8,282 nucleotides of DNA from Clostridiaceae bacterium UBA4839 (GCA_002400085.1 DHEX01000060.1:20869-29150); one strand, 5' to 3'; shown: positions 1 to 4,979, numbered from the stretch's first letter. The notes: a model not told the origin generated them from the letters alone. Translations and numbers: made by a program.

Positions 1-84
1 ATACTTTGCATGAAAATGAGGTGGTAAATGGTCATTATAATACATGGTTATCTTTATCCCATAAAAGGATGATATTTCTGGCAA
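1..84 (-). CDS. DUF4160 family protein, N-terminal part (cut by left edge)
   Basis: An open frame runs from a TTG codon at 82-84 to the window edge and gives 28 residues beginning MPEISSFYGIKITMYYND and continuing into LPPHFHAKY. This matches the N-terminal pattern I know from the small DUF4160 family (MPxISxFYGIxIxMYxxDHxPPHFH). Its function is not established; such genes often sit beside DUF2442 genes. The TTG start is supported by an AGGGAGGG ribosome binding site at 92-99, seven bases upstream, and by the family's usual Met-Pro-Glu/Thr-Ile start. No in-frame ATG lies near the start; the first is codon 14 (43-45), which would cut off the conserved N-terminus. The rest of the gene lies left of the window, so length and completeness are unknown. 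The family call rests on my memory of the motif. Confidence 0.78.
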   Translation of the reverse strand, partial: MPEISSFYGIKITMYYNDHLPPHFHAKY

Positions 85-91
85 TAGTATT

Positions 92-99
92 CCCTCCCT
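92..99 (-). promoter_or_regulatory. Ribosome binding site deciding the TTG start of the DUF4160 gene
   Basis: On the minus strand this reads AGGGAGGG, a near-perfect complement to the 16S anti-Shine-Dalgarno sequence, with 7 bases to the TTG codon at 82-84. It is the main reason for preferring the non-ATG start. Confidence 0.75.
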
Positions 100-128
100 A
101 TATAATATTTATTTAATGATATATGTTT

Positions 129-137
129 ATTATATCA
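129..137 (-). promoter_or_regulatory. Possible extended -10 promoter of the DUF4160 gene
   Basis: On the minus strand this reads TGATATAAT, an extended -10 element with a perfect TATAAT hexamer. No good -35 box is visible about 17 bases upstream, as is acceptable for extended -10 promoters. Transcription would start near 122, leaving a leader of under 40 bases before the TTG. The surrounding DNA is very AT-rich, so chance occurrence is possible. Confidence 0.4.
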
Positions 138-173
138 TATTGTTAAAGATATATAGTAAAAAGATCCATTGAA

Positions 174-227
174 TACAAAAGTTTAGCTTCAAAATTCCAG
201 TAGAAATTTTGAAGCTAAACTTTTGTA
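174..227. repeat. 23-bp perfect inverted repeat, 8-base loop
   Basis: Arms 174-196 and 205-227 are perfectly complementary, with the loop CCAGTAGA between them. As RNA this would be a very stable hairpin on either strand. Neither side is followed by a clean run of T, though ACTTTTGTA occurs at both arm ends. It lies between two apparent divergent promoters, so it is upstream of both neighbouring genes rather than at the end of one. A bidirectional terminator, an operator, or a remnant of a small palindromic element are all possible. Confidence 0.8.
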
Positions 228-263
228 AATTTATAAGGATGGATATACATGGAAGTGTTTTCC

Positions 264-272
264 TGATATAAT
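264..272 (+). promoter_or_regulatory. Possible extended -10 promoter of the lipoprotein gene
   Basis: TGATATAAT is an extended -10 element with a perfect TATAAT. The region 16-18 bases upstream has no recognisable -35 box. If used, it gives a leader of about 135 bases before the ATG at 415, containing the 348-381 hairpin. It is the same nine bases as the element at 129-137 on the opposite strand. Confidence 0.4.
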
Positions 273-347
273 AAAAAATGATTATGGGTGTTTTCAATAC
301 ACTAAGGGTAAACTTATTGTTAATGGGCTATTGCTTTGCTAGACATC

Positions 348-381
348 ATCAGAAGTTGCATCTTGAAGTGCAACTTCTGAT
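348..381 (+). repeat. 13-bp perfect inverted repeat in the lipoprotein leader
   Basis: Arms 348-360 and 369-381 pair perfectly around the loop TCTTGAAG. The hairpin ends 20 bases before the GGGGG of the presumed ribosome binding site (401-405). It is not followed by a T run, so it is not an ordinary intrinsic terminator. It could stabilise the leader or be a protein-binding site. Confidence 0.7.
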
Positions 382-414
382 TCTCAATTATAAATTAAAT
401 GGGGGTCAGGCCAT

Positions 415-1203
415 ATGGGAAAAAAGAAAACAGTAAATATTAGAAACATAATGGCTCTTATGCTTATTTTTTTGTTGCTAATATGCACAGCTTGTGCAAA
501 AAAACAAGATGAAATTAAAACGCAAGTTAACGAAATTCCCTCAGAACAAGTTACGCAAAAAACATCATCAACACCGGACACAATTCAACTAAATTTCACC
601 GTGCAGGATTTTTCTAATATAACTCTTAGTTTATTGAACAATAATCAGATAGGAAGTATTGTTAAATCAACGAAAATTGATGATATGGTCACATACGGTG
701 AATATATCCCCAAAGAGTTCAATGAAGAAAATCCCAAAAATTATACCTATTCCTATATTGAAATTTCCGGAATACAATATGCTTTGTCACGTTCTCTTGG
801 CAAGACTGGGTATGGTTTAACTAAAACAACGCTGAATGAAACTGATACGGTATACGTAATAAATGAGCTTCGTGGCGCAAGCTACGGCGTCACAATCTTT
901 ATTGTGATAAAGGAAAAGACACCTTATATTATTTCAGAGATCGATGGATTTGCTCAAATCAGCGATATAGATGAAAATGGTGCAAAGGAAGTCGTCTCCA
1001 CTGTAGGCACAGTGCCTGACACTTCAATTTATTTTTTTAATTTTGATAAGCAAACAGTTAGCAGCGTTAATATTAATGAACAATCAGGTGCCAAATATTC
1101 AATGTACGATGCCACAACGAACACTTTCAGCTTAGCCTTTGAACCTAATCAAAATCCGGTGACTTATGTTTATGAAACGAATAAGCTGTTACGAACTAAA
1201 TAA
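415..1203 (+). CDS. Putative lipoprotein of unknown function
   Basis: This encodes 262 residues. Residues 1-27 look like a lipoprotein signal: a basic start (MGKKKTVNIR), a hydrophobic core (about 12-23), and a candidate lipidated cysteine at residue 27 after CTA. The cysteine at -3 makes the lipobox atypical. A polar, low-complexity linker (about 28-56, rich in Q, T, S, E) follows, as expected for an exported tether. The remainder looks like a beta-rich globular domain. DIDENG at 184-189, followed by AKEVV, resembles the calcium-binding DxDxNGxxE turns of FG-GAP/VCBS-type repeats, but only one copy is visible. I do not recognise a family. The ATG at 415 has GGGGGTCAGG about 5-9 bases upstream. 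It is the only plus-strand gene in the window, convergent with ssrA, and its TAA stop lies inside its terminator hairpin. Confidence 0.8.
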   Translation: MGKKKTVNIRNIMALMLIFLLLICTACAKKQDEIKTQVNEIPSEQVTQKTSSTPDTIQLNFTVQDFSNITLSLLNNNQIGSIVKSTKIDDMVTYGEYIPKEFNEENPKNYTYSYIEISGIQYALSRSLGKTGYGLTKTTLNETDTVYVINELRGASYGVTIFIVIKEKTPYIISEIDGFAQISDIDENGAKEVVSTVGTVPDTSIYFFNFDKQTVSSVNINEQSGAKYSMYDATTNTFSLAFEPNQNPVTYVYETNKLLRTK

Positions 1204-1238
1204 ACAGAAAGTAGAGGCTTATTCTCTGCTTTCTGTTT
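1202..1238 (+). terminator. Intrinsic terminator of the lipoprotein gene
   Basis: Arms 1202-1216 and 1224-1238 form a 15-bp stem with one T-G wobble around a 7-base loop. The 3' arm ends in TTT followed by ATTC. The stem begins inside the TAA stop codon (1201-1203), so gene end and terminator overlap. Confidence 0.8.
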
Positions 1239-1268
1239 ATTCGATAATATCGATTTCATATCATTATA

Positions 1269-1304
1269 AAAATGCTTGATTAGTTTATTCTAATCAAGCA
1301 TTTT
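1269..1304 (-). terminator. Intrinsic terminator of ssrA, probably bidirectional
   Basis: Arms 1269-1283 and 1290-1304 form a 15-bp perfect stem with the 6-base loop TTTATT. On the minus strand the stem ends in a T tract (GCATTTTTATAAT), only 10 bases after the tmRNA CCA end. On the plus strand it is followed by TTTTATTTTT. It can therefore stop ssrA transcription from one side and back up the lipoprotein terminator from the other. Confidence 0.88.
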
Positions 1305-1331
1305 ATTTTTCATTTGGTGGAGGCGAGGGGA

Positions 1332-1607
1332 CACATATTCCATTGTTTCCAATGGGGCTGACTATATCTTAAGCTTAATTTTGCTAAGCTTCCCGGCGTG
1401 TTATGAAAGCTGTAATATTTATTTTAAAGCTTCCATCCTAGTGCTTCATGTTTTCCTTAATGGAAAAGTTAGAAGTCTATAAGTCGATACATGGCTGTTG
1501 AGTTTCCCCACATACCACTCGGTATTGCCATCACCTATTGTGTTACGGTTTCACCGATAAAGCCGGGTTTTCACTTATGGATTACTCCATAAGGCGACTC
1601 TTTTTGA
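1332..1607 (-). other. Group I self-splicing intron in the tmRNA T-loop (276 nt, no ORF)
   Basis: Seen directly on the minus strand, in RNA order. P1: exon CGAU plus intron UC pair with GAGUCG around an AAAAA loop, with the U-G wobble at the 5' splice site (after 1608). P2: 8-bp hairpin with a GUAA loop (1574-1593). P3: CCCGGC (1562-1567) pairs with GCCGGG (1392-1397). A P4-P6 region lies in about 1486-1561. P7: GACUUAUA (1478-1485) pairs with UAUAGUC (1360-1366), with one bulged U. Two extra hairpins (1451-1467 and 1403-1436) sit between P7 5' and P3 3', where group IA introns carry P7.1/P7.2. P8 is at 1371-1391. P9 is a CCAUUG-GAAA-CAAUGG hairpin (1340-1355). The last intron base is G (1332). 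The sequence AAGAUAUAGUC before P9 is typical of group I introns. No endonuclease frame fits, so movement would need help in trans. Subgroup IA is my inference from the P7-P3 hairpins. Confidence 0.93.
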
Positions 1608-1815
1608 ATCGAACCCCTGTCCGAAAGCCCAAGAATTTAAGCATCTTCGGGTGCAGCTTTTGTTTTAACATTCCCTCTGCTTAACGCCCAAAAGCAGGCT
1701 TTAAGTTTCAGTAGCTTCATAAATTCCGTTCTAACCTCAAAGCTTTGGTAAGCTCGGTTCACCACTATCGACGCCCTGCTCTAAGCCGTGGTACTCTTAG
1801 GAGGACGAGCTGCAA

Positions 1816-1848
1816 CTAGGCAGCTAAAGCTAAATTATTATCGTTATC
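1816..1848 (-). other. ssrA: tmRNA tag-peptide reading frame, (A)DNDNNLALAA
   Basis: Ten codons and a TAG stop (1816-1818) encode DNDNNLALAA. The terminal LALAA is the conserved degradation signal recognised by ClpXP-type proteases in other bacteria, and the tag closely resembles clostridial tags such as DNENNLALAA. I take GAT at 1846-1848 as the resume codon because TAAAC directly precedes it, as upstream of many resume codons. A start one codon earlier (AAC, giving NDNDNNLALAA) cannot be excluded. The first alanine of the full tag comes from the charged tmRNA. Confidence 0.85.
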
Positions 1849-1951
1849 GTTTATTTTTTAATCCCCTGTTTTTTACGAGGCACTGGGATCCTCGACCCGC
1901 TTCTTAAACCCTTCTGACCCCCGTCGAAAGCCAAAACGCCCCCATGTTATT

Positions 1952-1957
1952 ATTATA
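1952..1957 (-). promoter_or_regulatory. -10 box of the ssrA promoter
   Basis: This reads TATAAT on the minus strand and ends 8 bases before the tmRNA 5' end at 1943, the expected distance for direct transcription from the mature end. The -35 is weak: GAGACT at 1976-1981 with an 18-base spacer is the best match. The 1944-2067 stretch between smpB and ssrA holds no clear terminator for smpB, so some read-through into ssrA is possible. Confidence 0.65.
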
Positions 1958-2067
1958 TTAATTAAAACTACTAAAAGTCTCTGCCAAACTTTGCAGCGAA
2001 ATAAGTAATGATAATTCATGGTTAGTTTAAATGATATTTAAAATAATTCATCTGAAATAAGCTGAAC

Positions 2068-2529
2068 TTATCTATAGCTTTCCTTAAAGCTTCTTTCAAC
2101 TTCCCTTTGGGCAACTTTTTTAGCCATGACTTCTCTTTTGTCATAGAGTTTCTTCCCTTTGGCAAGAGCTATTCTTACTTTAATAAGACCCCTTGTTTGG
2201 TATAGTGCTACTGGAATTAGAGTATAACCTTTTTGCGAAACCAATGCCTCAAGCTTTCTTATTTCAGCTTTATGCATAAGAACTCTCCTTGTTCTAAGTG
2301 GATCCCTATTAAAAATATTTCCTTGCTCATAAGGACTTATATGCATATTTTCAATAAATAATTCACCATTTTTAATCTCCGCATAGCTGTCTTTAAGATT
2401 AGCTTTGCCAAGTTTAACTGATTTTACTTCAGTTCCTACAAGCTCAAGCCCTGCTTCATAGGTTTCTTCTATAAAATATTCATGATATGCTTTTCTGTTT
2501 TCACTAAGGTTTTTCTCTTGCTTATTCAT
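2068..2529 (-). CDS. smpB: SsrA-binding protein SmpB
   Basis: SmpB binds the tRNA-like domain of tmRNA, delivers it to stalled ribosomes, and probes the empty mRNA channel with its C-terminal tail. From the chosen start the protein has 153 residues, a normal family length. Family landmarks are NRKAYHEYFIEETYEAGLEL (11-30), GTEVKSVKLGKANLKDSYA (32-50), the ISPYEQGNIFNRDPLRTRRVLMH block (64-86, given in parts: ISPYEQGN then DPLRTRRVLMH), and the basic tail KGKKLYDKREVMAKK (124-138). I prefer the ATG at 2527-2529 over the in-frame ATG at 2542-2544. The inner ATG is preceded by GGTGAT, while the outer one has no ribosome binding site and lies only about 12 bases from the expected transcription start. 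The gene sits between rnr and ssrA, its functional partners, and has its own promoter. Confidence 0.95.
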   Translation of the reverse strand: MNKQEKNLSENRKAYHEYFIEETYEAGLELVGTEVKSVKLGKANLKDSYAEIKNGELFIENMHISPYEQGNIFNRDPLRTRRVLMHKAEIRKLEALVSQKGYTLIPVALYQTRGLIKVRIALAKGKKLYDKREVMAKKVAQREVERSFKESYR

Positions 2530-2562
2530 AATATCACCATACATAATTCTATTTAGATTTTT

Positions 2563-2590
2563 ATTATATCACATAAGTTTACTATGTCAA
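2563..2590 (-). promoter_or_regulatory. Consensus sigma-A promoter of smpB
   Basis: On the minus strand it reads TTGACA (2585-2590), a 16-base spacer, then TATAAT (2563-2568), with both hexamers perfect. Transcription should start near 2556, about 27 bases before the ATG at 2529. This makes smpB independent of rnr transcription and argues against the upstream ATG at 2544. Confidence 0.85.
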
Positions 2591-2622
2591 TATAACATTT
2601 TTTAAGAAATAAGTCAAAGGCG

Positions 2623-2647
2623 GCCCAATTTAGTTTTACAATTGGGC
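2623..2647 (-). terminator. Possible terminator after rnr (hairpin)
   Basis: Arms 2623-2630 and 2640-2647 (GCCCAATT / AATTGGGC) pair perfectly around a 9-base loop, 15 bases after the rnr stop. The minus-strand 3' flank is CGCCTTTGACTTATTT, which lacks an immediate T run, so termination may be weak. The hairpin is flanked by an 8-base direct repeat, TCAAAGGC, at 2614-2621 and 2648-2655. Confidence 0.5.
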
Positions 2648-2661
2648 TCAAAGGCAACCCC

Positions 2662-4797
2662 CTATTCCTCTTCTTCAAAAGGATCTGCTAAAACAAAATC
2701 AATAGTTCTTTCATCAACATTTGCTTTTGCGACCTTTATTCTAACCTTATCCCCAAGCCTATAAACCTTTTTTGTCCTTTCTCCCATAAGCAGGAAATGT
2801 TCTTCATCATATACATAAAAGTCATCTGTAAGATTGCTTATGTGAACAAGCCCTTCAACTGTATTATCAAGTTCAACAAACATTCCAAAAGGAGTTACAG
2901 AGGATATAATGCCGTCAAACTCCATTCCCACCTTATCCAGCATAAACTCCGCCTTCTTCATATCCTCTGATTCTCTTTCTGCTTCATCTGCAAGCCTTTC
3001 CATTTCACTTGACTGCTTTGAAGCTACCTCTACAAACTTTGTTAACTTTTTGGTCTTATTTTCATTTAAATTGCCATTTATAAAGCTCTTTATAATTCTA
3101 TGAATTTCAAGATCAGGATAACGCCTAATTGGAGATGTAAAGTGGCAGTAATATCTATCTGCAAGGCCAAAGTGCCCAAGACACTCTGGTGAATATCTTG
3201 CCTTTTTTAATGATCTTAAAAGCAAAGTGCTTACTACAGTTTCCTCTTTTTTCCCTTTTATCTCTTCAAGAACTTCCTGTAATACTTTTGGATGAACTTC
3301 TTTAGATGGTTTTACATAGTACCCTAAATTATAGACAAACTCCTTAAATATAAAAAGCTTCTTCTCATCTGGAGTTTCATGAACTCTATATACAAAAGGT
3401 ACTCCTGCCCAGAACATATGCTCGGCAATAGTTTCATTGCATACTAACATAAACTCTTCAATAATTCTGTTTGCAATTTCTCTTTCATAAGGTTTTATAG
3501 CTATTGGTTTACCCTTTTCATCAACAATTATCTTACATTCCTCAAATTCAAAATCGAGGGCTCCCCTTCTCATACGCTTTTCATATAGTATTTTGCAAAG
3601 CTCTTCCATATCCTTAAACATTGGAACTAAATAATCATATCTTTTAACTGTTTCTTCATCATTATCCTTTAATATTTTAGTTACATCTGTATAGGTCATT
3701 CTTTCACTTGTCCTTATGATGCTTTCAAATATTTCATGTTCAACTACCTTACCTGTCCTGTCAATTATCATTTCGCAGGAAAGAGTAAGCCTGTCAGTCT
3801 TTGGATTTAAACTGCATAATCCATTTGAAAGTCTTTTAGGAAGCATAGGAATTACCCTGTCTACAAGATAAACACTTGTTCCTCTTTTAAAAGCTTCCCT
3901 ATCAAGGGATGATTTTTCTTTAACATAATATGTAACATCTGCAATATGAACTCCAAGTTTGAATTTTCCATCAGGAAGCTTTTCTACACTTACTGCATCA
4001 TCTAAATCCTTTGCATCTTCGCCATCTATAGTAACAATTTTAGTATCTCTAAGATCCCTGCGCCTTTTATACTCCTCTTCCGGTATTTCTTCTGACAGCA
4101 TATTGGCATCAGATTCAACTTCATCTGGAAACTCCACAGGAAGATTGTATTTTTTTATTATAGAAAGTACATCAATACCTACGTCCCCTTTAGCGCCTAA
4201 AACTTCCACAATTCTTCCTTCAGGATTTCTTCTTTTTTCAGACCACTTTGTAACTTCAACTACTACCTTATATCCATTTTTAGCGCCATTCATATCATTT
4301 TTTGATATGAATATATCCTGATATATTCTTTTATCATCAGGTACAACAAACCCAAAGCTTTCATTTTTTTCAAAAGTGCCTACTAATCTTCCATTAGCTC
4401 TTTCAACAATTCTTATAATTTCACCCTCGGTGCGCTTATCACCATTTCCTTTTCTTATTACCCTGGCAATAACCCTGTCATTGTTCATAGCTCCATTTAA
4501 ATTTTCAGCAGAAACATAAACATCCTCTAATTCTTCCTTATCTTGAATAATAAAGCCAAAACCTTTGGAATTTCCTTGAAGTTTTCCTGATATAAGGTTC
4601 ATTTTTTCAGGAATGGCATATCTATTTCGTCTCGTTTTTACGATAGATCCACTTACTTCCATATCATCTAATATCTTTTGAAATTCTCTAAGCTCACCTT
4701 TATTAATTTTAAAAACATCTGCTAGTTCTTCAATAAGCATTGGCTTATATGCTTTATTTTGCATAAAGTCTAATATACTATCATTGATTTTACTCAT
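2662..4797 (-). CDS. rnr: Ribonuclease R (3'-5' exoribonuclease, RNB family)
   Basis: RNase R degrades RNA from the 3' end, including structured RNA, and in other bacteria works with tmRNA-SmpB to clear non-stop mRNA. The 711 residues show the family order: an N-terminal winged-helix-like segment (about 1-65), two cold-shock domains (about 68-130, with GKLQGNSKGFGFI, and about 135-200, with GRLVGTFEKNESFGFVV), the RNB catalytic domain (about 250-575), and a C-terminal S1 domain (about 625-705, with FDGIISSVTPFGMFVEL and GLVHISNL). The catalytic metal-binding acidic cluster is IDGEDAKDLDDA (257-268). HFTSPIRRYPDLEIHR (552-567) is the conserved RNB C-terminal motif. It ends in DPFEEEE and lacks the long lysine-rich tail of the E. 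coli enzyme, as is common in Firmicutes. The ATG at 4795-4797 follows a good AGGGGTG site. It lies directly upstream of smpB and ssrA. Confidence 0.97.
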   Translation of the reverse strand: MSKINDSILDFMQNKAYKPMLIEELADVFKINKGELREFQKILDDMEVSGSIVKTRRNRYAIPEKMNLISGKLQGNSKGFGFIIQDKEELEDVYVSAENLNGAMNNDRVIARVIRKGNGDKRTEGEIIRIVERANGRLVGTFEKNESFGFVVPDDKRIYQDIFISKNDMNGAKNGYKVVVEVTKWSEKRRNPEGRIVEVLGAKGDVGIDVLSIIKKYNLPVEFPDEVESDANMLSEEIPEEEYKRRRDLRDTKIVTIDGEDAKDLDDAVSVEKLPDGKFKLGVHIADVTYYVKEKSSLDREAFKRGTSVYLVDRVIPMLPKRLSNGLCSLNPKTDRLTLSCEMIIDRTGKVVEHEIFESIIRTSERMTYTDVTKILKDNDEETVKRYDYLVPMFKDMEELCKILYEKRMRRGALDFEFEECKIIVDEKGKPIAIKPYEREIANRIIEEFMLVCNETIAEHMFWAGVPFVYRVHETPDEKKLFIFKEFVYNLGYYVKPSKEVHPKVLQEVLEEIKGKKEETVVSTLLLRSLKKARYSPECLGHFGLADRYYCHFTSPIRRYPDLEIHRIIKSFINGNLNENKTKKLTKFVEVASKQSSEMERLADEAERESEDMKKAEFMLDKVGMEFDGIISSVTPFGMFVELDNTVEGLVHISNLTDDFYVYDEEHFLLMGERTKKVYRLGDKVRIKVAKANVDERTIDFVLADPFEEEE

Positions 4798-4802
4798 TAT
4801 AT

Positions 4803-4810
4803 CACCCCTA
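4803..4810 (-). promoter_or_regulatory. Ribosome binding site of rnr
   Basis: The minus strand reads TAGGGGTG here, five bases before the ATG at 4795-4797. It confirms the start, which also fits the family's short N-terminus ahead of the winged helix. Confidence 0.7.
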
Positions 4811-4822
4811 AATCTTAATATT

Positions 4823-4879
4823 CTAATTTTTTTGCTTCAAAATAATACAATAATAAGTTAAATTAGTCTTTTCCCACAA
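4823..4879 (-). CDS. Possible 18-residue leader peptide upstream of rnr
   Basis: An AAGGAG site (4885-4890) stands five bases before a TTG codon (4877-4879) that opens an 18-codon frame, MWEKTNLTYYCIILKQKN, ending at TAG (4823-4825), 25 bases before the rnr start. The Shine-Dalgarno sequence is as good as those of the real genes and would otherwise be unexplained. There is no family match and a frame this short can occur by chance. If translated, it could affect rnr expression by coupling or attenuation, though I see no competing hairpins in this stretch. Confidence 0.25.
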   Translation of the reverse strand: MWEKTNLTYYCIILKQKN

Positions 4880-4926
4880 CCTATCTCCTTATATTTTTCA
4901 CTATTACAATCAAATTATTCAAATCA

Positions 4927-4947
4927 CTTAATATATAATATATTAAG
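4927..4947. repeat. 21-bp AT-rich palindrome between hppA terminator and rnr
   Basis: Arms CTTAATATAT and ATATATTAAG pair around a single central A, directly downstream of the hppA terminator in the direction of transcription. It may be an operator or part of a promoter region for rnr. The AT-rich content makes chance possible. Confidence 0.5.
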
Positions 4948-4950
4948 TTA

Positions 4951-4979
4951 AAAGGACCTGATTTCACATCAGGTCCTTT
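4951..4979 (-). terminator. Intrinsic terminator of hppA
   Basis: Arms 4951-4962 and 4968-4979 form a perfect 12-bp stem with a 5-base loop. On the minus strand it is followed by TTTTAACTTAAT. It begins 20 bases after the hppA stop and separates hppA from rnr. Confidence 0.88.

Larger units (their letters stand above)
85..414. other. 330-bp divergent intergenic region
   Basis: No convincing gene is seen here. The region separates the minus-strand DUF4160 gene from the plus-strand lipoprotein gene. It holds two outward-facing extended -10 elements (129-137 minus, 264-272 plus), a 23-bp perfect inverted repeat between them (174-227), and a second 13-bp inverted repeat (348-381) in the presumed leader of the lipoprotein gene. 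A 52-codon frame at 278-436 lacks a ribosome binding site and was rejected. Confidence 0.6.
1315..1943 (-). ncRNA. ssrA: tmRNA (transfer-messenger RNA), gene interrupted by a group I intron
   Basis: tmRNA rescues stalled ribosomes: its alanylated tRNA-like end enters the A site with SmpB, and its reading frame adds a degradation tag. The 5' end GGGGGCG (1943-1937) pairs with CGCCTCC (1325-1319), closing the acceptor stem. It is followed by A and an encoded CCA ending at 1315. The D-arm-like GGCTTTCGACGGGGG lies just inside the 5' end, and GGACAGGGGTTCGAT is the 5' half of the T-arm. The T-loop is interrupted: exon 1 is 1608-1943 (336 nt) and exon 2 is 1315-1331 (17 nt), together 353 nt, a normal one-piece tmRNA size. 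Joining the exons restores AGGGG-TTCGATT-CCCCT, a perfect 5-bp T-stem with a 7-base loop. Unspliced RNA cannot form this tRNA-like domain. The gene lies downstream of smpB, its partner protein, and has its own -10 box. Confidence 0.95.

Noticed and set aside
278..436. 52-codon plus-strand frame starting MIMGVFNTLRV and overlapping the lipoprotein start
   Set aside because: No ribosome binding site, the ATG would lie at the very start of the predicted transcript, it runs through a perfect inverted repeat, and it has no recognisable sequence.
384..581. 65-codon minus-strand frame opposite the lipoprotein gene
   Set aside because: It is antisense to the signal peptide and linker of a better-supported gene; its hydrophobic stretch is only the reverse of the AT-rich signal sequence.
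1240..1253. Small palindrome TCGATAATATCGA between the two convergent terminators
   Set aside because: The arms are six bases around a single base, too short and too tightly spaced to support a function next to two much stronger hairpins.
1315..1617. Reading the interrupted tmRNA end as a broken pseudogene or insertion-sequence disruption
   Set aside because: The inserted segment has a complete group I fold with matching guide helix and terminal G, no target duplication, and exact restoration of the T-arm after removal.
2530..2544. Upstream in-frame ATG of smpB adding MYGDI
   Set aside because: It has no ribosome binding site, lies about 12 bases from the predicted transcript start, and its codons contain the GGTGAT site of the inner ATG.
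3959..4321. 120-codon plus-strand frame opposite rnr, rich in serine and threonine
   Set aside because: It is the antisense of conserved RNase R domains, and its composition follows from the codon use of the opposite strand.
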